Shown: piece after piece, positions 54,991 through 64,000 of the stretch
Layout of the letters: every line of letters begins with the position of its first letter
Numbering within the stretch: the first letter of the stretch is position 1
Source of the DNA: CALKWS01 sp051020515
GTDB taxonomy: Bacteria > Actinomycetota > Actinomycetes > Actinomycetales > Beutenbergiaceae
Direction of reading: 5' to 3'
Assembly (NCBI RefSeq): GCF_051020515.1
Contig: NZ_CP194857.1
Location: forward strand, 186,001 to 250,000
Length of the DNA: 64,000 nt
Translations under genes and position numbers: made by a program
Notes under the pieces: model-generated
Database searches by the model: none
Told to the model about the DNA's origin: nothing
Seen by the model: only the letters and a program-made list of their open reading frames with translations

Positions 54991-55062
54991 GCCGAGGGCG
55001 AGCCTGCCCGCCGAGGGCGAGCCACACAACTCTCGCCCTGGGCTGCGAGGCTCGCCCTCGGC
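54991..55062. repeat. Direct and inverted copies of GCCGAGGGCGAGCC between M23 and smpB genes
   Basis: GCCGAGGGCGAGCC is at 54991-55004, the same core again at 55011-55023, and its inverse GGCTCGCCCTCGGC at 55049-55062. Either upstream copy can pair with the inverted one, giving a stem of about 13 bp. On the minus strand this could be an attenuating or terminating hairpin between the M23 gene and smpB. Confidence 0.65.
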
Positions 55063-55128
55063 CCAGGTCTGCGACGGCCGGCGGCGTGACAGAGAGGCGG
55101 GGTGGCGGGGCGGGGCGGGATTCCTGGG

Positions 55129-56760
55129 TCAGGGCAGCATCGACATTGGGTTGATGGTGGAGCCGTTACGCCAGATCTCGTAGTGCACGTGGCAGCCGGT
55201 CACGGCCCCGGTGAGCCCGGTGTAACCGATGACCTGCCCCTGGGAGACCCGCTGTCCCTGGCTGACGGCGAATCGGGACAGGTGGTTGGTCACGGTCACG
55301 TAGGAGTTCCCGCCGATCACCCCATGGTTGATCATCACCTGGTTGCCGTGCGTGCCATTGCCACGCGCGGGCCGCACCGCCACCACGGTGCCGGCGGCCG
55401 TGGCGCGCTGGGCCTCACCGCAGTGGGAGCGCAGGTCAACGCCACGATGGAAGAAGCGCCCGCCCGTGATCGGGTAGATGCGGTAGCCGTAACTGGACGT
55501 CACGTGCCACGTGCCGGTCACGGGGCGGATGAAGATCTGGTTCGAGGAGGAACCGGAGGAACCACCCGAACTGGACGAACCACCGGAACTGGACGAACCG
55601 CCCGAGGAGCCACCAGAGCCGGAACCGCCCCCGGACGAACCCGAACTGCGGCTGGATTGTTGCTGCTGGCGCTCCCGCTCGGCCCGCTCCCGCTCCTGGC
55701 GCTCCCGCTCGGCCCGCTCCCGCTCCTGACGCTCCCGCTCCTGACGCTCTCGCTCGATCCGTCGCTGCCGCTCCCGCTCGGCGGCCTCCGCAGCCTGTAT
55801 CTCAGCGATCTCGGAGGCCAGAGCCTCGTTCTCAGCCTCCAGGTTGGCCTGCTCGGACTCGAACTGCTCGGACAGATCCTCCAGTTCGGCCGCACGGGCC
55901 TCCTGGTCGGCCTTCAGCCCTTCGATCTCCACCACCAGGTCCTGGGCCTCCTGGCGGGCGACGTCGGCGGCCGCCACGGCCTCCTGGGCCTCCACGTGCA
56001 GGTCGTCGATCCGGGCTTCCACCGCCTCCAGCCGGACCTGGCGGTTGCGGTTCACGGCCGAGAGGTTCTCCAGGTCCACCAGTGCCTGGTTCTGGGTACG
56101 CATCGCCGAGTTCATCACCGAGTACTGGTTGGCGAACTCCGAGGGGCTGGAGGCATCGAGCACCACAGTGATCGCGCTGATCCCCGGCCCGCCGCGGTAG
56201 GTGGACCGGGCGACCTCCCCCATCGCTGATTCGGTGCCGACGATCTCCTCCTCACCCGTGGCGATCTCCGCGCTCAGATCCGCCTGCTGGGCCTGGGCCA
56301 CCTCAAGGCGGCCCTGGACCGAGTCCCGGTGCCGCTCGGCTGCGGCCAGTTCCTCGTTGGCCTGCACCAGTTCGGCTTCGGCGATGGGCAGACGCCGGTT
56401 GATCGAGTCCAGTTCGAGGTAGGTCTCGGCCAGGTCCACGTTGGTGCCCTCCAGGGCGGAGGTGACCTCTTCGTGCTCGCGCTGGTTCTCCTGCTGCTGC
56501 TGCTCCAGTTCCGATCGGGAGTCGCGCAGTTCGCCGAGCCGGTCCGCCTGGGCGGGCACGGCGAAGGCCAGCGCCCCCACCACCACCGCCAGCCACATGG
56601 CCAGCATCCGGGCGGAGATTCCCCGCACCCGGGTGGGCCACTGCGCTACCCGGGCGCGGAACGCCGTCAACGGGCTCGAGGCGCTCGGGCTCGAGCCGCT
56701 CGGGCTCGGGGTATCCGCTTTCGAGGTCTTCGGAACGGGAGAACTCATCTGCGCAGACAT
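55129..56760 (-). CDS. M23 (LytM) murein hydrolase activator with coiled coil, FtsEX-linked (EnvC/RipC-like)
   Basis: The protein is 543 residues. A membrane segment (about 48-70) is followed by a long coiled coil (about 75-330), a highly charged RERERQERERAER-type tract and a Ser/Gly linker. The C-terminal LytM domain has HRGVDL and HVHYEI, the zinc-ligand pattern of active M23 endopeptidases. It lies directly after ftsX in the same direction; FtsEX is known to control EnvC-like hydrolases through their coiled coil. The metal ligands look intact, so it may cut peptidoglycan itself. Confidence 0.9.
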   Translation of the reverse strand: MSAQMSSPVPKTSKADTPSPSGSSPSASSPLTAFRARVAQWPTRVRGISARMLAMWLAVVVGALAFAVPAQADRLGELRDSRSELEQQQQENQREHEEVTSALEGTNVDLAETYLELDSINRRLPIAEAELVQANEELAAAERHRDSVQGRLEVAQAQQADLSAEIATGEEEIVGTESAMGEVARSTYRGGPGISAITVVLDASSPSEFANQYSVMNSAMRTQNQALVDLENLSAVNRNRQVRLEAVEARIDDLHVEAQEAVAAADVARQEAQDLVVEIEGLKADQEARAAELEDLSEQFESEQANLEAENEALASEIAEIQAAEAAERERQRRIERERQERERQERERAERERQERERAERERQQQQSSRSSGSSGGGSGSGGSSGGSSSSGGSSSSGGSSGSSSNQIFIRPVTGTWHVTSSYGYRIYPITGGRFFHRGVDLRSHCGEAQRATAAGTVVAVRPARGNGTHGNQVMINHGVIGGNSYVTVTNHLSRFAVSQGQRVSQGQVIGYTGLTGAVTGCHVHYEIWRNGSTINPMSMLP

Positions 56761-56761
56761 C

Positions 56762-57676
56762 TCACACCTTCGTGTATCGGCTCAGGCTGACCAGTGAACT
56801 GACAGCGGCAAGGAGAATCCCGATCCCAACCAGCAACGGCGCGATCGTCCACACATCCGAAGTACCGACGAAGTTCACCCAGACGAACGACTCGGCCAAC
56901 CACCCCTCGATCAGGTAGTTCGCGCCCAGCCACAACCCACTGATCGCCAGCGCTGCCCCAGCCAGTGCGGCGATGGCACCTTCGAGCATGAAGGGCAGTT
57001 GGATGAAGAAGTTCGAGGCGCCCACCAGGCGCATGATCGAGGTCTCCTTGGACCTGCTCATCGCCGAGAGCCGGATCGTGGTGGTGATCAGCAGCACCGC
57101 GGTCAGCGTCATGACGCCGGCAAGCCCGGCGGCCAGGGCGGTGACCCGGTTCAGGACCAGGAACAGCGGCTCCAGGATGGCGCGCTGATCCACCACCGAC
57201 TCCACCCCGGGCCGGCCCGAGACCTCATCGGCCACCACCTGGTACTGCTCCGGGTCGTGCAGGGACACCCGATAGGACATCTGCATCTGGTCCGCGGAGA
57301 CGCGGCTGGCCCAGTCCTGCTCACCGAACTGATCCTGGAAGGCCTCGTGGGCCTCCTCCTTGGTCTCGGTGTACACCTCCTGCACGTACGGGCTCAACGC
57401 CTCCGACTCCAACACACCGAGGACCTCGGCGGCCTGCTCATCGGACACCTCGCCGGAGGCGCAGGTAGGCACCGAGGAGGACTCCGGGCACAGGAACACC
57501 GAGACCTCCACGGCGTCGTACCAGTCGTCCTTCATGTTGGCGATCTGCATCTGCACCAGCACGGCCGCGCCCACGAAGGTCAGTGACACGAAGGTCACCA
57601 GCATCACCGACACCGCCATCGCCAGGTTCGCGCGCAGGCCCTGGAAACACTGGGAGAGAACGAAGCGGAGTCTCAT
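56762..57676 (-). CDS. ftsX: Cell-division ABC permease FtsX
   Basis: The protein is 304 residues. The N-terminal RLRFVLSQCFQGLRANLAMA, the first membrane helix (about 20-42), a large extracellular domain with VFLCPESSSVP and VEVSV, and three C-terminal helices match actinobacterial FtsX. It works with FtsE to gate peptidoglycan hydrolysis at division. It abuts ftsE and the M23 gene. Confidence 0.96.
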   Translation of the reverse strand: MRLRFVLSQCFQGLRANLAMAVSVMLVTFVSLTFVGAAVLVQMQIANMKDDWYDAVEVSVFLCPESSSVPTCASGEVSDEQAAEVLGVLESEALSPYVQEVYTETKEEAHEAFQDQFGEQDWASRVSADQMQMSYRVSLHDPEQYQVVADEVSGRPGVESVVDQRAILEPLFLVLNRVTALAAGLAGVMTLTAVLLITTTIRLSAMSRSKETSIMRLVGASNFFIQLPFMLEGAIAALAGAALAISGLWLGANYLIEGWLAESFVWVNFVGTSDVWTIAPLLVGIGILLAAVSSLVSLSRYTKV

Positions 57677-58367
57677 CTAACGCTCCGCCCCGTAGACGCC
57701 TCTGGCCTGGTCGCGCACCATCTGCCCATCGACCAGTTCCACGACTCGTTTACGCATCTGGTCCACGATCTCGTCGTCGTGGGTGGCCATCACGATCGTG
57801 GTGCCGGTGCGGTTGATCCGGTCCAGCAGCCGCATGATCCCGACCGAGGTGGAGGGGTCCAGGTTCCCGGTCGGCTCGTCGGCCAGCAGGATCGCCGGCC
57901 GGTTCACGAACGCCCGCGCGATCGCCACCCGCTGCTGCTCCCCACCGGACAACTCGGTCGGCAGACGTCGTTCCTTGCCGGCCAGGCCGACCAGATCGAG
58001 GGTTTCGGGCACCGTGGACATCACGTGGTGGTCGGGGTTTACCGATCACCTGCAGCGCCAGCGCCACGTTCTCGAACACGGACTTGGACTGCAGCAACCG
58101 GAAGTCCTGGAAGACCGTGCCGATGGTGCGGCGCAGGTGCGGGACCTTCCATTGGGAGATCTTGGACAGGTCCTTGCCTGCGACGAATACCTTGCCGTTG
58201 GTGGGGCGCTCCTCGCGCAGCACCAGGCGTAGGAACGTCGACTTACCCGAACCGGAGGCACCCACGAGGAACAGGAACTCCCCGCGCTCGACCTCCAGTT
58301 CGATTCGGTCCAGTGCAGGCCGAGCCCCGCGGGCGTAGACCTTGGAGACCTTCTGGAAACGGATCAC
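57677..58367 (-). CDS. ftsE: Cell-division ATPase FtsE; single-base frameshift
   Basis: The corrected protein is 229 residues, the usual FtsE size. It has MIRFQKVSKVYARGARPALD, Walker A GASGSGKST, FQDFRLLQSKSVFENVALAL, signature LSGGEQQR and Walker B ILLADEPTGNLD. One extra C near 58029 breaks the frame (GKPRPPR for GKPRHHVMS). FtsE powers FtsX and so the M23 hydrolase. Confidence 0.95.
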
Positions 58368-58647
58368 GAGGGCAATTCCGGCCAGTCTCGACAGTAGGGC
58401 AAACCGGGGAAAGCGTTATACCTGGCCATTGGCACCATAGGAAGGGCCCGCGCCACATCGACGGATGACACGCCGGGCTGGCCCCAGCAATGCCCCACTC
58501 CGGCCGTAGATGGCCTCCGATCAGCGAACACGCCCGACGGCGTGAGGCACCTCACCCCCAGCCGTCGCCGACGTCGCAACTCAAGACGCCGAAGTCAGCA
58601 TTAGTCGGCCGAGGCAGCCGGTTGAGCCGAACAATGCTGGCTTCGAC

Positions 58648-58708
58648 GGGGCCGGGGGGCCGGGGGGGCCGGGGGGGGGGCCGGGGGGGTGGGGGGTGGG
58701 GGTGGGGC
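58648..58708. repeat. G-rich low-complexity tract between prfB and ftsE
   Basis: About 60 bp consist almost only of G runs of 3-11, broken by single CC or T, directly after the prfB stop. The stretch 58368-58715 otherwise contains no convincing gene. On the coding (minus) strand it is C-rich; the plus strand could form G-quadruplexes. Length is prone to sequencing error. Confidence 0.75.
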
Positions 58709-58715
58709 CGTTAAC

Positions 58716-59847
58716 TCAGGCGTTGGCGGCGGAGGCCGCGGCTGCCGTTTGGGTGTTCTTGCGCCAGCGGATGCCGGCGTCGATGAATCCGTCGATGTCG
58801 CCGTCGAACACCGATGACGGGTTGCCCGCCTCGTGCTCGGTGCGCAGATCCTTGACCATCTGGTACGGCTGCAGCACGTAGGAGCGCATCTGATCCCCCC
58901 AGGAGGCCTTGACGTCCCCGGCCATCGCCTTCTGGGCGGCGTTCTCCTCCTGCTGTCGCTGCAGCAACAGCCGGGACTGCAGCACCCGCAGCGCCGCGGC
59001 CCGGTTCTGGATCTGGGACTTCTCGTTCTGCATCGACACCACGATCCCGGTGGGGATGTGCGTCATCCGGACCGCGGAGTCGGTGGTGTTCACGCTCTGC
59101 CCACCCGGACCGGAGGAGCGGTAGACGTCCACCTTGATCTCGTTCTCGGGGATATCGATGTGGTCGGTCTTCTCGATCAGCGGGATCACTTCGACCGCGG
59201 CGAAGGAGGTCTGGCGTCGTCCCTGGTTGTCGAACGGGGAGATCCGGACCAGCCGGTGGGTGCCTGCTTCCACCGACAAGGTGCCGTAGGCGTAGGGAAC
59301 CTTTACCTCGAAAGTGGCCGACTTCAGCCCTGCCTCCTCGGCGTAGGAGGTGTCCAGCACCGCGGTGGGGTAGCCCTTGCGTTCAGCCCAGCGCAGGTAC
59401 ATGCGCATGAGCATCTCGGCGAAATCAGCCGCGTCCACACCGCCGGCCCCGGCGCGGATGGTGATGACCGCTTCGCGCTGGTCGTACTCCCCGGACAACA
59501 GCGTGCGGATCTCGAGCTCGGACAGCGTGTCTCTCTATCGCGGTCAGTTCGGCCTCGGCCTCGGCGAGGGTGTCGGCGTCGGCCTCCTCCTCGGCCAGTT
59601 CCACCAAAGCCCCCAGGTCGTCGATCCGGGTCTCCAACTTGGTCATCCGCTCCAGTTCCCCCTGGGCGTAGGAGAGCTGACTGGTCACGGCCTGGGCCTT
59701 GTCCTGGTCGTCCCACAGGTCCGGGGCCGTGGCCTGCTCGGACAAGTCGGCGATCCGGGCGCGCAGGGCGTCCGGATCGCTCACCGCCTCGATCGAGGCG
59801 AGCGTAGAGCGGAGGTCGGCGATCTCGCTGGGAAAGTCAGTGGCCAC
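58716..59847 (-). CDS. prfB: Peptide chain release factor 2; single-base frameshift
   Basis: The corrected protein is 376 residues. It has the coiled N-terminal domain, the RF2 anticodon tripeptide SPF in RISPFDNQGRRQTSF, and SSGPGGQSVNTTDSAV with the catalytic GGQ. It terminates at UGA and UAA. One extra A near 59525 breaks the frame about 110 codons in; this is not the programmed +1 site of many bacteria (around codon 25), so it is taken as an error. Order with ftsE-ftsX-M23-smpB is typical of actinobacteria. Confidence 0.95.
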
Positions 59848-59937
59848 ACCTCGAGGTTACGCGATCAGCACCCCCGCGGCACCCATCCCACCGCAGGTTC
59901 ACCCCGGCGGACGCGGCCGGCGGGTTCGGCCGTGCGG

Positions 59938-61665
59938 CTACTTCGACGGTGCCGCTAGTTCGGCCAGGATCCGCTCGTCGACTGCTCGCCGTGCGTTCAG
60001 GTGCGCGCGCCGGTCGTAGTCGAACCGGGAGTAACTGAGTTCACCACCTTGGTCCACGTAACTCGCCGCCGTGTCGTGATCGGTGAGGTCGCGCAGCAAC
60101 TGCAGGGCCCGATGGTCATCCATCCCCTGGGTGAACACCCGGTACCGCACCGACGGCCAGGCCGTCCCGTCCGGCGCCGGGTACACGATGGAGGCGTCCC
60201 CACCGGGGAACGCCCCGCCCGCGCAGGTGTCGGCGAACGGATCGAGGGAACCGAGCGAGAACTGGGTGTTCCAGAAGTTGAAGCCCCAGTGCAGGAAACC
60301 GGGCGCCCGGTTCACGAACAACTGCCGGCCGAGGACGCGGTTGCGCACCGAGGGCATCGCGATGAACCGGTTGGCCACGTCGGTGTGCTGGGAGACGCAG
60401 TAGTAGACGAAGGGGTTCATCCCCGCGGCGCGAAACGGTTCCACCGCATCGGTGGCCACGATCGGGATGGCGACGGCATCGACGAAGTCAAAGTCGCTGA
60501 GGGCGTCGGCCACGTCCGCACCGGCGAGCAGGTCGTGGACCACCTCCCGGGCCGCGAGGTAGGTGTCGCGGTCTGCCGGGTGCGGCTCATCGCTGATGTG
60601 CCACAGTACTGATCCCTCCGGCCACTCCTGGTCCAGGTAGGCGCGCAGCGCCGGCAGCAGTTGCTCCAGCAGATCTCGGTACCGCGGGTCGGTGGCCGGC
60701 ACGTGCCAGCCGAAACGGCGCTCCCGACCACTGGGGGTGTCCACGTAGATCGCCGGAGTCGCCTTGGCCCCCCACTGGGTGAACAGATGCGCGATCTCGA
60801 CGGTGGTGATGCCGTGCTTGCGACACAACGCCAGCCACCGACCCAGACGGGAGAAGTCGAAGGCGTACCCGTTGCCGTCGTCGGCGATGCCGACGAGTTG
60901 CACCGGAGTCCGGGTGCCGCCCACGGCCGTGTCCAGGGGCGGCGTCCAGGTCGGAGTGAGCAGGGAGGTCACGCGCATCCGTGCGGCGGCGCCGATGAAC
61001 GCCTCCAGGCGCTCCCAGTGCTCGGCACTGAAGGCCTCGACCCCGTAGTAGTCGGCCAGGCAGTCAGCATGGAGCCAATGGGTGTTGATGATGTCCAAGG
61101 CCGGTAGGTCCACCGGGTGCACCTGCACGGGCACATCGACCTGGTACAGCACCTGGGAGTCGGACTCCCGCACGATCCGCACGCCCACGGTGCGCGAACC
61201 TGCGTGCTCGGCCTCGTCGATGCGGACGTCGAACCAGAGGGCACCCCAGGACGCGGTCAACGGCCGCACCAGGGCACCGTCCGGAAGTGGCTTGAGCAGG
61301 TCCGGGTACAACCCCGGCGCGTCTCGCAGGTACCCGGCATCGTGTCCGTCGAAGGCCGCCAACGTCACCGGGACCAGTTCGACCGTGCTCACAACGGTGA
61401 ACGGAGCGGACGCCTCGTCCACCTCGACCCGGATGCGGTCCCCGCCTCCACTGCCATGGGCGGGCGGGAGGTAGGCCACCTGGAACGAGAGGGTCTCCCC
61501 GAGGAACCCGCTGAGTTCGTCCTGCGCGGCAGCCGGGGGCACGTCGTCGGGGAACACCTTGGTCAACGCATCGGCGCGGACGAAGGTCCAGTCCGGTCTG
61601 GGGTAGGGGTGGGTGCGCCGGATCGACCCGGTCATCGCTGCCTCGGTCCTATCTGCCTCGGTCAT
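59938..61665 (-). CDS. DUF4091 glycoside-hydrolase-like protein
   Basis: The protein is about 575 residues from ATG 61665 (other ATGs at 61689 and 61635). It has no signal peptide. An N-terminal beta-sandwich with ALTKVFPDDVPP and SFQVAYLPPA precedes a barrel region with SVLWHISDEPHP, LFVNRAPGFLHWGFNFWNTQ and FTQGMDDHRALQLL, the DUF4091 (GH123-like) pattern. SDEP carries the likely acid pair. Members act on amino-sugar or plant glycans; no substrate is assigned. It follows the CE15 and aldehyde dehydrogenase genes on the same strand. Confidence 0.82.
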   Translation of the reverse strand: MTEADRTEAAMTGSIRRTHPYPRPDWTFVRADALTKVFPDDVPPAAAQDELSGFLGETLSFQVAYLPPAHGSGGGDRIRVEVDEASAPFTVVSTVELVPVTLAAFDGHDAGYLRDAPGLYPDLLKPLPDGALVRPLTASWGALWFDVRIDEAEHAGSRTVGVRIVRESDSQVLYQVDVPVQVHPVDLPALDIINTHWLHADCLADYYGVEAFSAEHWERLEAFIGAAARMRVTSLLTPTWTPPLDTAVGGTRTPVQLVGIADDGNGYAFDFSRLGRWLALCRKHGITTVEIAHLFTQWGAKATPAIYVDTPSGRERRFGWHVPATDPRYRDLLEQLLPALRAYLDQEWPEGSVLWHISDEPHPADRDTYLAAREVVHDLLAGADVADALSDFDFVDAVAIPIVATDAVEPFRAAGMNPFVYYCVSQHTDVANRFIAMPSVRNRVLGRQLFVNRAPGFLHWGFNFWNTQFSLGSLDPFADTCAGGAFPGGDASIVYPAPDGTAWPSVRYRVFTQGMDDHRALQLLRDLTDHDTAASYVDQGGELSYSRFDYDRRAHLNARRAVDERILAELAAPSK

Positions 61666-61743
61666 AACTGCCACCGTAAGGGCTCGCAAAATGAAGCGGC
61701 GACAACCGGCCCGGGTGGCGGTGCGTCGCCCCCGATCCCAGCC

Positions 61744-63237
61744 TCAGCGCAGCCGGCGCCCCAGCACGCGGCTGTAGGCGTCCAGACCGCCGCGCACCAC
61801 CTGGCTCACCCGGGTGTCCCCGGGCCCGCCGAGCAGTCGTGCCACCGAGACCGGCAGGTTGGACCCACCGACGGTGCGCAGGTGGGAGAACCGGTCGAAC
61901 CCGAACTTGCCGTGATGGTGACCGATGCCGGAGGCGCCCACACCACCGAACGGGGTGCCCGGCACCACATTGGTGAGGGCGAAGTCGTTGCGGGCCACGC
62001 CTCCGGAACGGGTGCGGGCTACGAAGGTGCGGAAGTCGCCGTCGTCCGGACCGAACCACGTCGCCACCAACGGCGCCGGCCGCTCGGCAAGGTCATCCAG
62101 GACCCGGTCCAGGTCCCGGTAGGGCTGAACCTGCAGCACCGGACCGAATACCTCCTCGGTGTCGATGCGCATCTTCTGGGTCACGTTCAGCACCACGGTG
62201 GGTGAGATCAGCCGGGCCGCGCGCATCGCGTCGGTGCCCTCGGCGTCGGATCGCACCGATCCGATCACCTGGGCGCCGTGGTTCTCGGCGTCGGCCAACA
62301 GGTCCTCGATCCGCTCGTGTGACTCCTCGTTAATGATCGTGGTGACCTCCCCCCGCTCGAACAATTCCGGCAGGTCCCGGCCCCAGGTGTTGAACACCTC
62401 CTGCACGAACGTCCGGGTGGCCTCCTCCGGCACGTACACCCGCTCCGGACACAGGCAGGTCTGTCCGCCGTTGATCAGGCGGGCGCGGGCCACCCGCTCG
62501 GCGGCGCGGCGCAGTCGCTTGCGGTCGGCGGCGGTGTGCTCGGAGATCACCACCGGGTTCTTCCCGCCCAGTTCCAGTGTGACCGGGGTCAGGTTCGCCG
62601 CGGCCGCGGCCATCACCTGCGCACCGGTGGCCGCCGAACCGGTAAACAGCAGGTGGTCCAGGTCCAGAGCGGCGAAGTCCTTGGAGACCTGGACGTCCCC
62701 GGTGAGCACCGCGACCTCCTCGACGTCGAAAGCGTCATGGATCGCGTTGGCGAACACCCCGGCGGTCCGGGGCACCTCCTCCGACATCTTGATCATCACC
62801 CGGTTGCCCGCCGCTAGCGCGCTGACTGCGGGAACCGCGGAGAAGTTGATCGGGTAGTTCCACACCCCCATGACCCCCACCACGCCCAGCGGGGAGGGCT
62901 GGATCCAGGCGGGCATCCCGGCCAGGCGCAGCGCGGCCGAGCCCACCCGGCTGCCGGCCGGGCGCCGGCGCATCCACCGCCCCAGGCCCGCGCGCAGCGT
63001 CTCAGCTTCCATGGCGAAGGCGGTGACGTCGGCCACCAGCGACAGGATCGGGGGCCGGTTGCCGAAGTCGGCCGAGATCGCCTCGGCGAGTTCGTCGGAG
63101 TGGGAGACCACGGCGCGGGCGAACCGGTCGATCCGCTCTCGCCGGGTGGCCGCATCGGGGGGACCGTCACGGTGGAAGGCCCTGCGCTGCAGGCGTAGCA
63201 CCTCCGACATCGGGTGCGAGGTAGTGGTGGCGCTCAT
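61744..63237 (-). CDS. Aldehyde dehydrogenase, class 3/coniferyl-aldehyde type
   Basis: The protein is 497 residues from ATG 63237. It has the ALDH marks LGVVGVMGVWNYPINF, LLFTGSAATGAQVM, catalytic-base Glu in TLELGGKNPVV, nucleophile Cys in NGGQTCLCPERVYVP and EEVFGPVLQVQPY. The late segment GVGASGIGHHHGKFGFDRFSH is typical of class 3 and coniferyl aldehyde dehydrogenases. It lies after the CE15 fragment and could oxidise an aromatic aldehyde from lignocellulose; this is inferred. Confidence 0.9.
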   Translation of the reverse strand: MSATTTSHPMSEVLRLQRRAFHRDGPPDAATRRERIDRFARAVVSHSDELAEAISADFGNRPPILSLVADVTAFAMEAETLRAGLGRWMRRRPAGSRVGSAALRLAGMPAWIQPSPLGVVGVMGVWNYPINFSAVPAVSALAAGNRVMIKMSEEVPRTAGVFANAIHDAFDVEEVAVLTGDVQVSKDFAALDLDHLLFTGSAATGAQVMAAAAANLTPVTLELGGKNPVVISEHTAADRKRLRRAAERVARARLINGGQTCLCPERVYVPEEATRTFVQEVFNTWGRDLPELFERGEVTTIINEESHERIEDLLADAENHGAQVIGSVRSDAEGTDAMRAARLISPTVVLNVTQKMRIDTEEVFGPVLQVQPYRDLDRVLDDLAERPAPLVATWFGPDDGDFRTFVARTRSGGVARNDFALTNVVPGTPFGGVGASGIGHHHGKFGFDRFSHLRTVGGSNLPVSVARLLGGPGDTRVSQVVRGGLDAYSRVLGRRLR

Positions 63238-63285
63238 CGTCCCAGCCTGCCTTGTGGGGATGCGATGCGCCAAATGTCGTCTGCG

Positions 63286-64000
63286 CTACTGGTTCGCCGG
63301 TGTCCGCGACGCCTGCTCATGGCGGTCCCGGCTGCGCAGGCGGTCGCGAAAGTCCAACCAGTGCTCCCAGTCGAAGGGTTTGACGGCGTGCTCCCCGGGC
63401 CGTAGGTGGTAGCCCAAGGGCAGTCCCTCGATCGTCCTGCCCTGCCCGGGCTCGGGGAAACTGGGGGCAGCGCCACCGGCGCCGCCCTCCCACGCTGCTG
63501 CCGCCGTGTACCAGGCGATGAACTCACCCTCAGGGTCGGCATGGAGGTCTTCGCTGGCGCTGGTCACATACAACGCTCTCGGGGCGATGCAGGCCAGCAA
63601 CTGGTGCTGGTCGACCGGTAATGGCTGGCCAGCGGCCACGCGGCGCAGGAAGCCCGGGGTGAACCAGTGCGGGAAGATCCCACCCATTCTGGCCAGGTCC
63701 TCTCCCACTGGCCGGGTCAGGGCCGCGCCCATGCGGCCCGAGTTGTTGGAGATGACCCCGGCGAAACGTTCGTCCTGGGCGCCGGCCCACAATGCGGCCA
63801 CGCCCACATGCTGATGGAGCCCCACTCGCCGTCGTCGCGGCCGCCCATCGTGCTTGTCCCAAAAGTTGCCATGACCCCTTGCGCGAAGGTGTTGGGATGG
63901 TCAGCACCGGTCTGCAGATAGTGTGCGGTGATCACCGCGTACCCGCGTTCGGTCGCCAGGTGCACCGGCCAGGCCGCGCCGGCGGAACCACGCTCAGGTG
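63286..64000 (-). pseudogene. CE15-type glucuronoyl (methyl) esterase, internal deletion, 5' end outside window
   Basis: The C-terminal part has AALWAGAQDERFAGVISNNSG, FPHWFTPGF, LPVDQHQLLACIAPR and GEHAVKPFDWEHW with the catalytic His region; the N-terminal part has RGYAVITAHY and GGRDDGEWGSISMWAW. CE15 enzymes normally have about 30-35 residues between the WAW and ALWAGAQDER segments, including the nucleophile GHSRLGK; here the two are joined directly with a change of frame. The reading frame stays open to the window edge. An assembly collapse is possible. CE15 enzymes cut glucuronoyl esters linking lignin and xylan. Confidence 0.8.

Noticed and set aside
59500..59560. Programmed +1 frameshift of prfB
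   Set aside because: The break is about 110 codons in, not near codon 25, and lacks the in-frame UGA with Shine-Dalgarno-like context; the error is one extra base.

Overview
The window is very GC-rich, densely packed DNA from an actinobacterium. The tmRNA tag peptide ADSKRTDFALAA, the prfB-ftsE-ftsX-M23-smpB-ssrA order, the SCO2322-like/EcfT/fused-ATPase/S-component cobalamin transporter and a CmtR-type metal sensor all point to Actinomycetota. A Micrococcales-like soil or plant-associated organism is my inference, not something I can prove. No tRNA, rRNA, CRISPR array, insertion sequence or prophage was seen.

Layout. 0-7 kb: a catabolic block (M20 deacylase, Asp/Glu-racemase-like enzyme, GntR regulator, FAD oxidase, succinate-semialdehyde-type dehydrogenase, class III aminotransferase). 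Two copies of one 14-bp perfect palindrome suggest a GntR regulon. 7-24 kb: small metabolic and regulatory genes: DUF202 pair, VOC/TetR pair, surE-pfkB, mannonate dehydratase beside an amino-sugar operon (BadF-type kinase, NanE-like epimerase, SIS protein), ArsR-SulP with a divergent BASS/ACR3-type carrier, a WYL regulator, PadR with its membrane partner, and cmtR with a decayed CDF efflux gene. 24.5-36.3 kb: the riboflavin operon ribD-ribE-ribBA-ribH behind an FMN riboswitch, then the heme operon hemE-hemY-hemC-hemD-hemB-hemL with hemA divergent.

36.4-44 kb: a vitamin B12 module. It holds monomeric adenosylcobalamin-dependent ribonucleotide reductase, an ECF-type cobalamin transporter with a surface protein behind a cobalamin riboswitch, and a PduO-type adenosyltransferase. 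44-50.5 kb: a xylan-type sugar module (GH10 enzyme, two ABC permeases, lipoprotein, LacI regulator with a clear operator). 50.5-59.9 kb: an MshA-like glycosyltransferase, tmRNA, a DUF2207 protein, smpB, an FtsEX-activated M23 hydrolase, ftsX, ftsE and prfB. 59.9-64 kb: a DUF4091 protein, an aldehyde dehydrogenase and a damaged CE15-type glucuronoyl esterase.

Quality. Sixteen otherwise normal genes, several of them essential (prfB, hemB, hemE), carry one single-base frameshift each, mostly in short C or G runs. Eight look like one-base insertions and eight like one-base deletions. Correcting each restores a normal full-length protein, so I treat them as consensus errors and annotate the genes as CDS. 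Two genes differ: the CDF transporter and the CE15 esterase have lost internal segments and are called pseudogenes.
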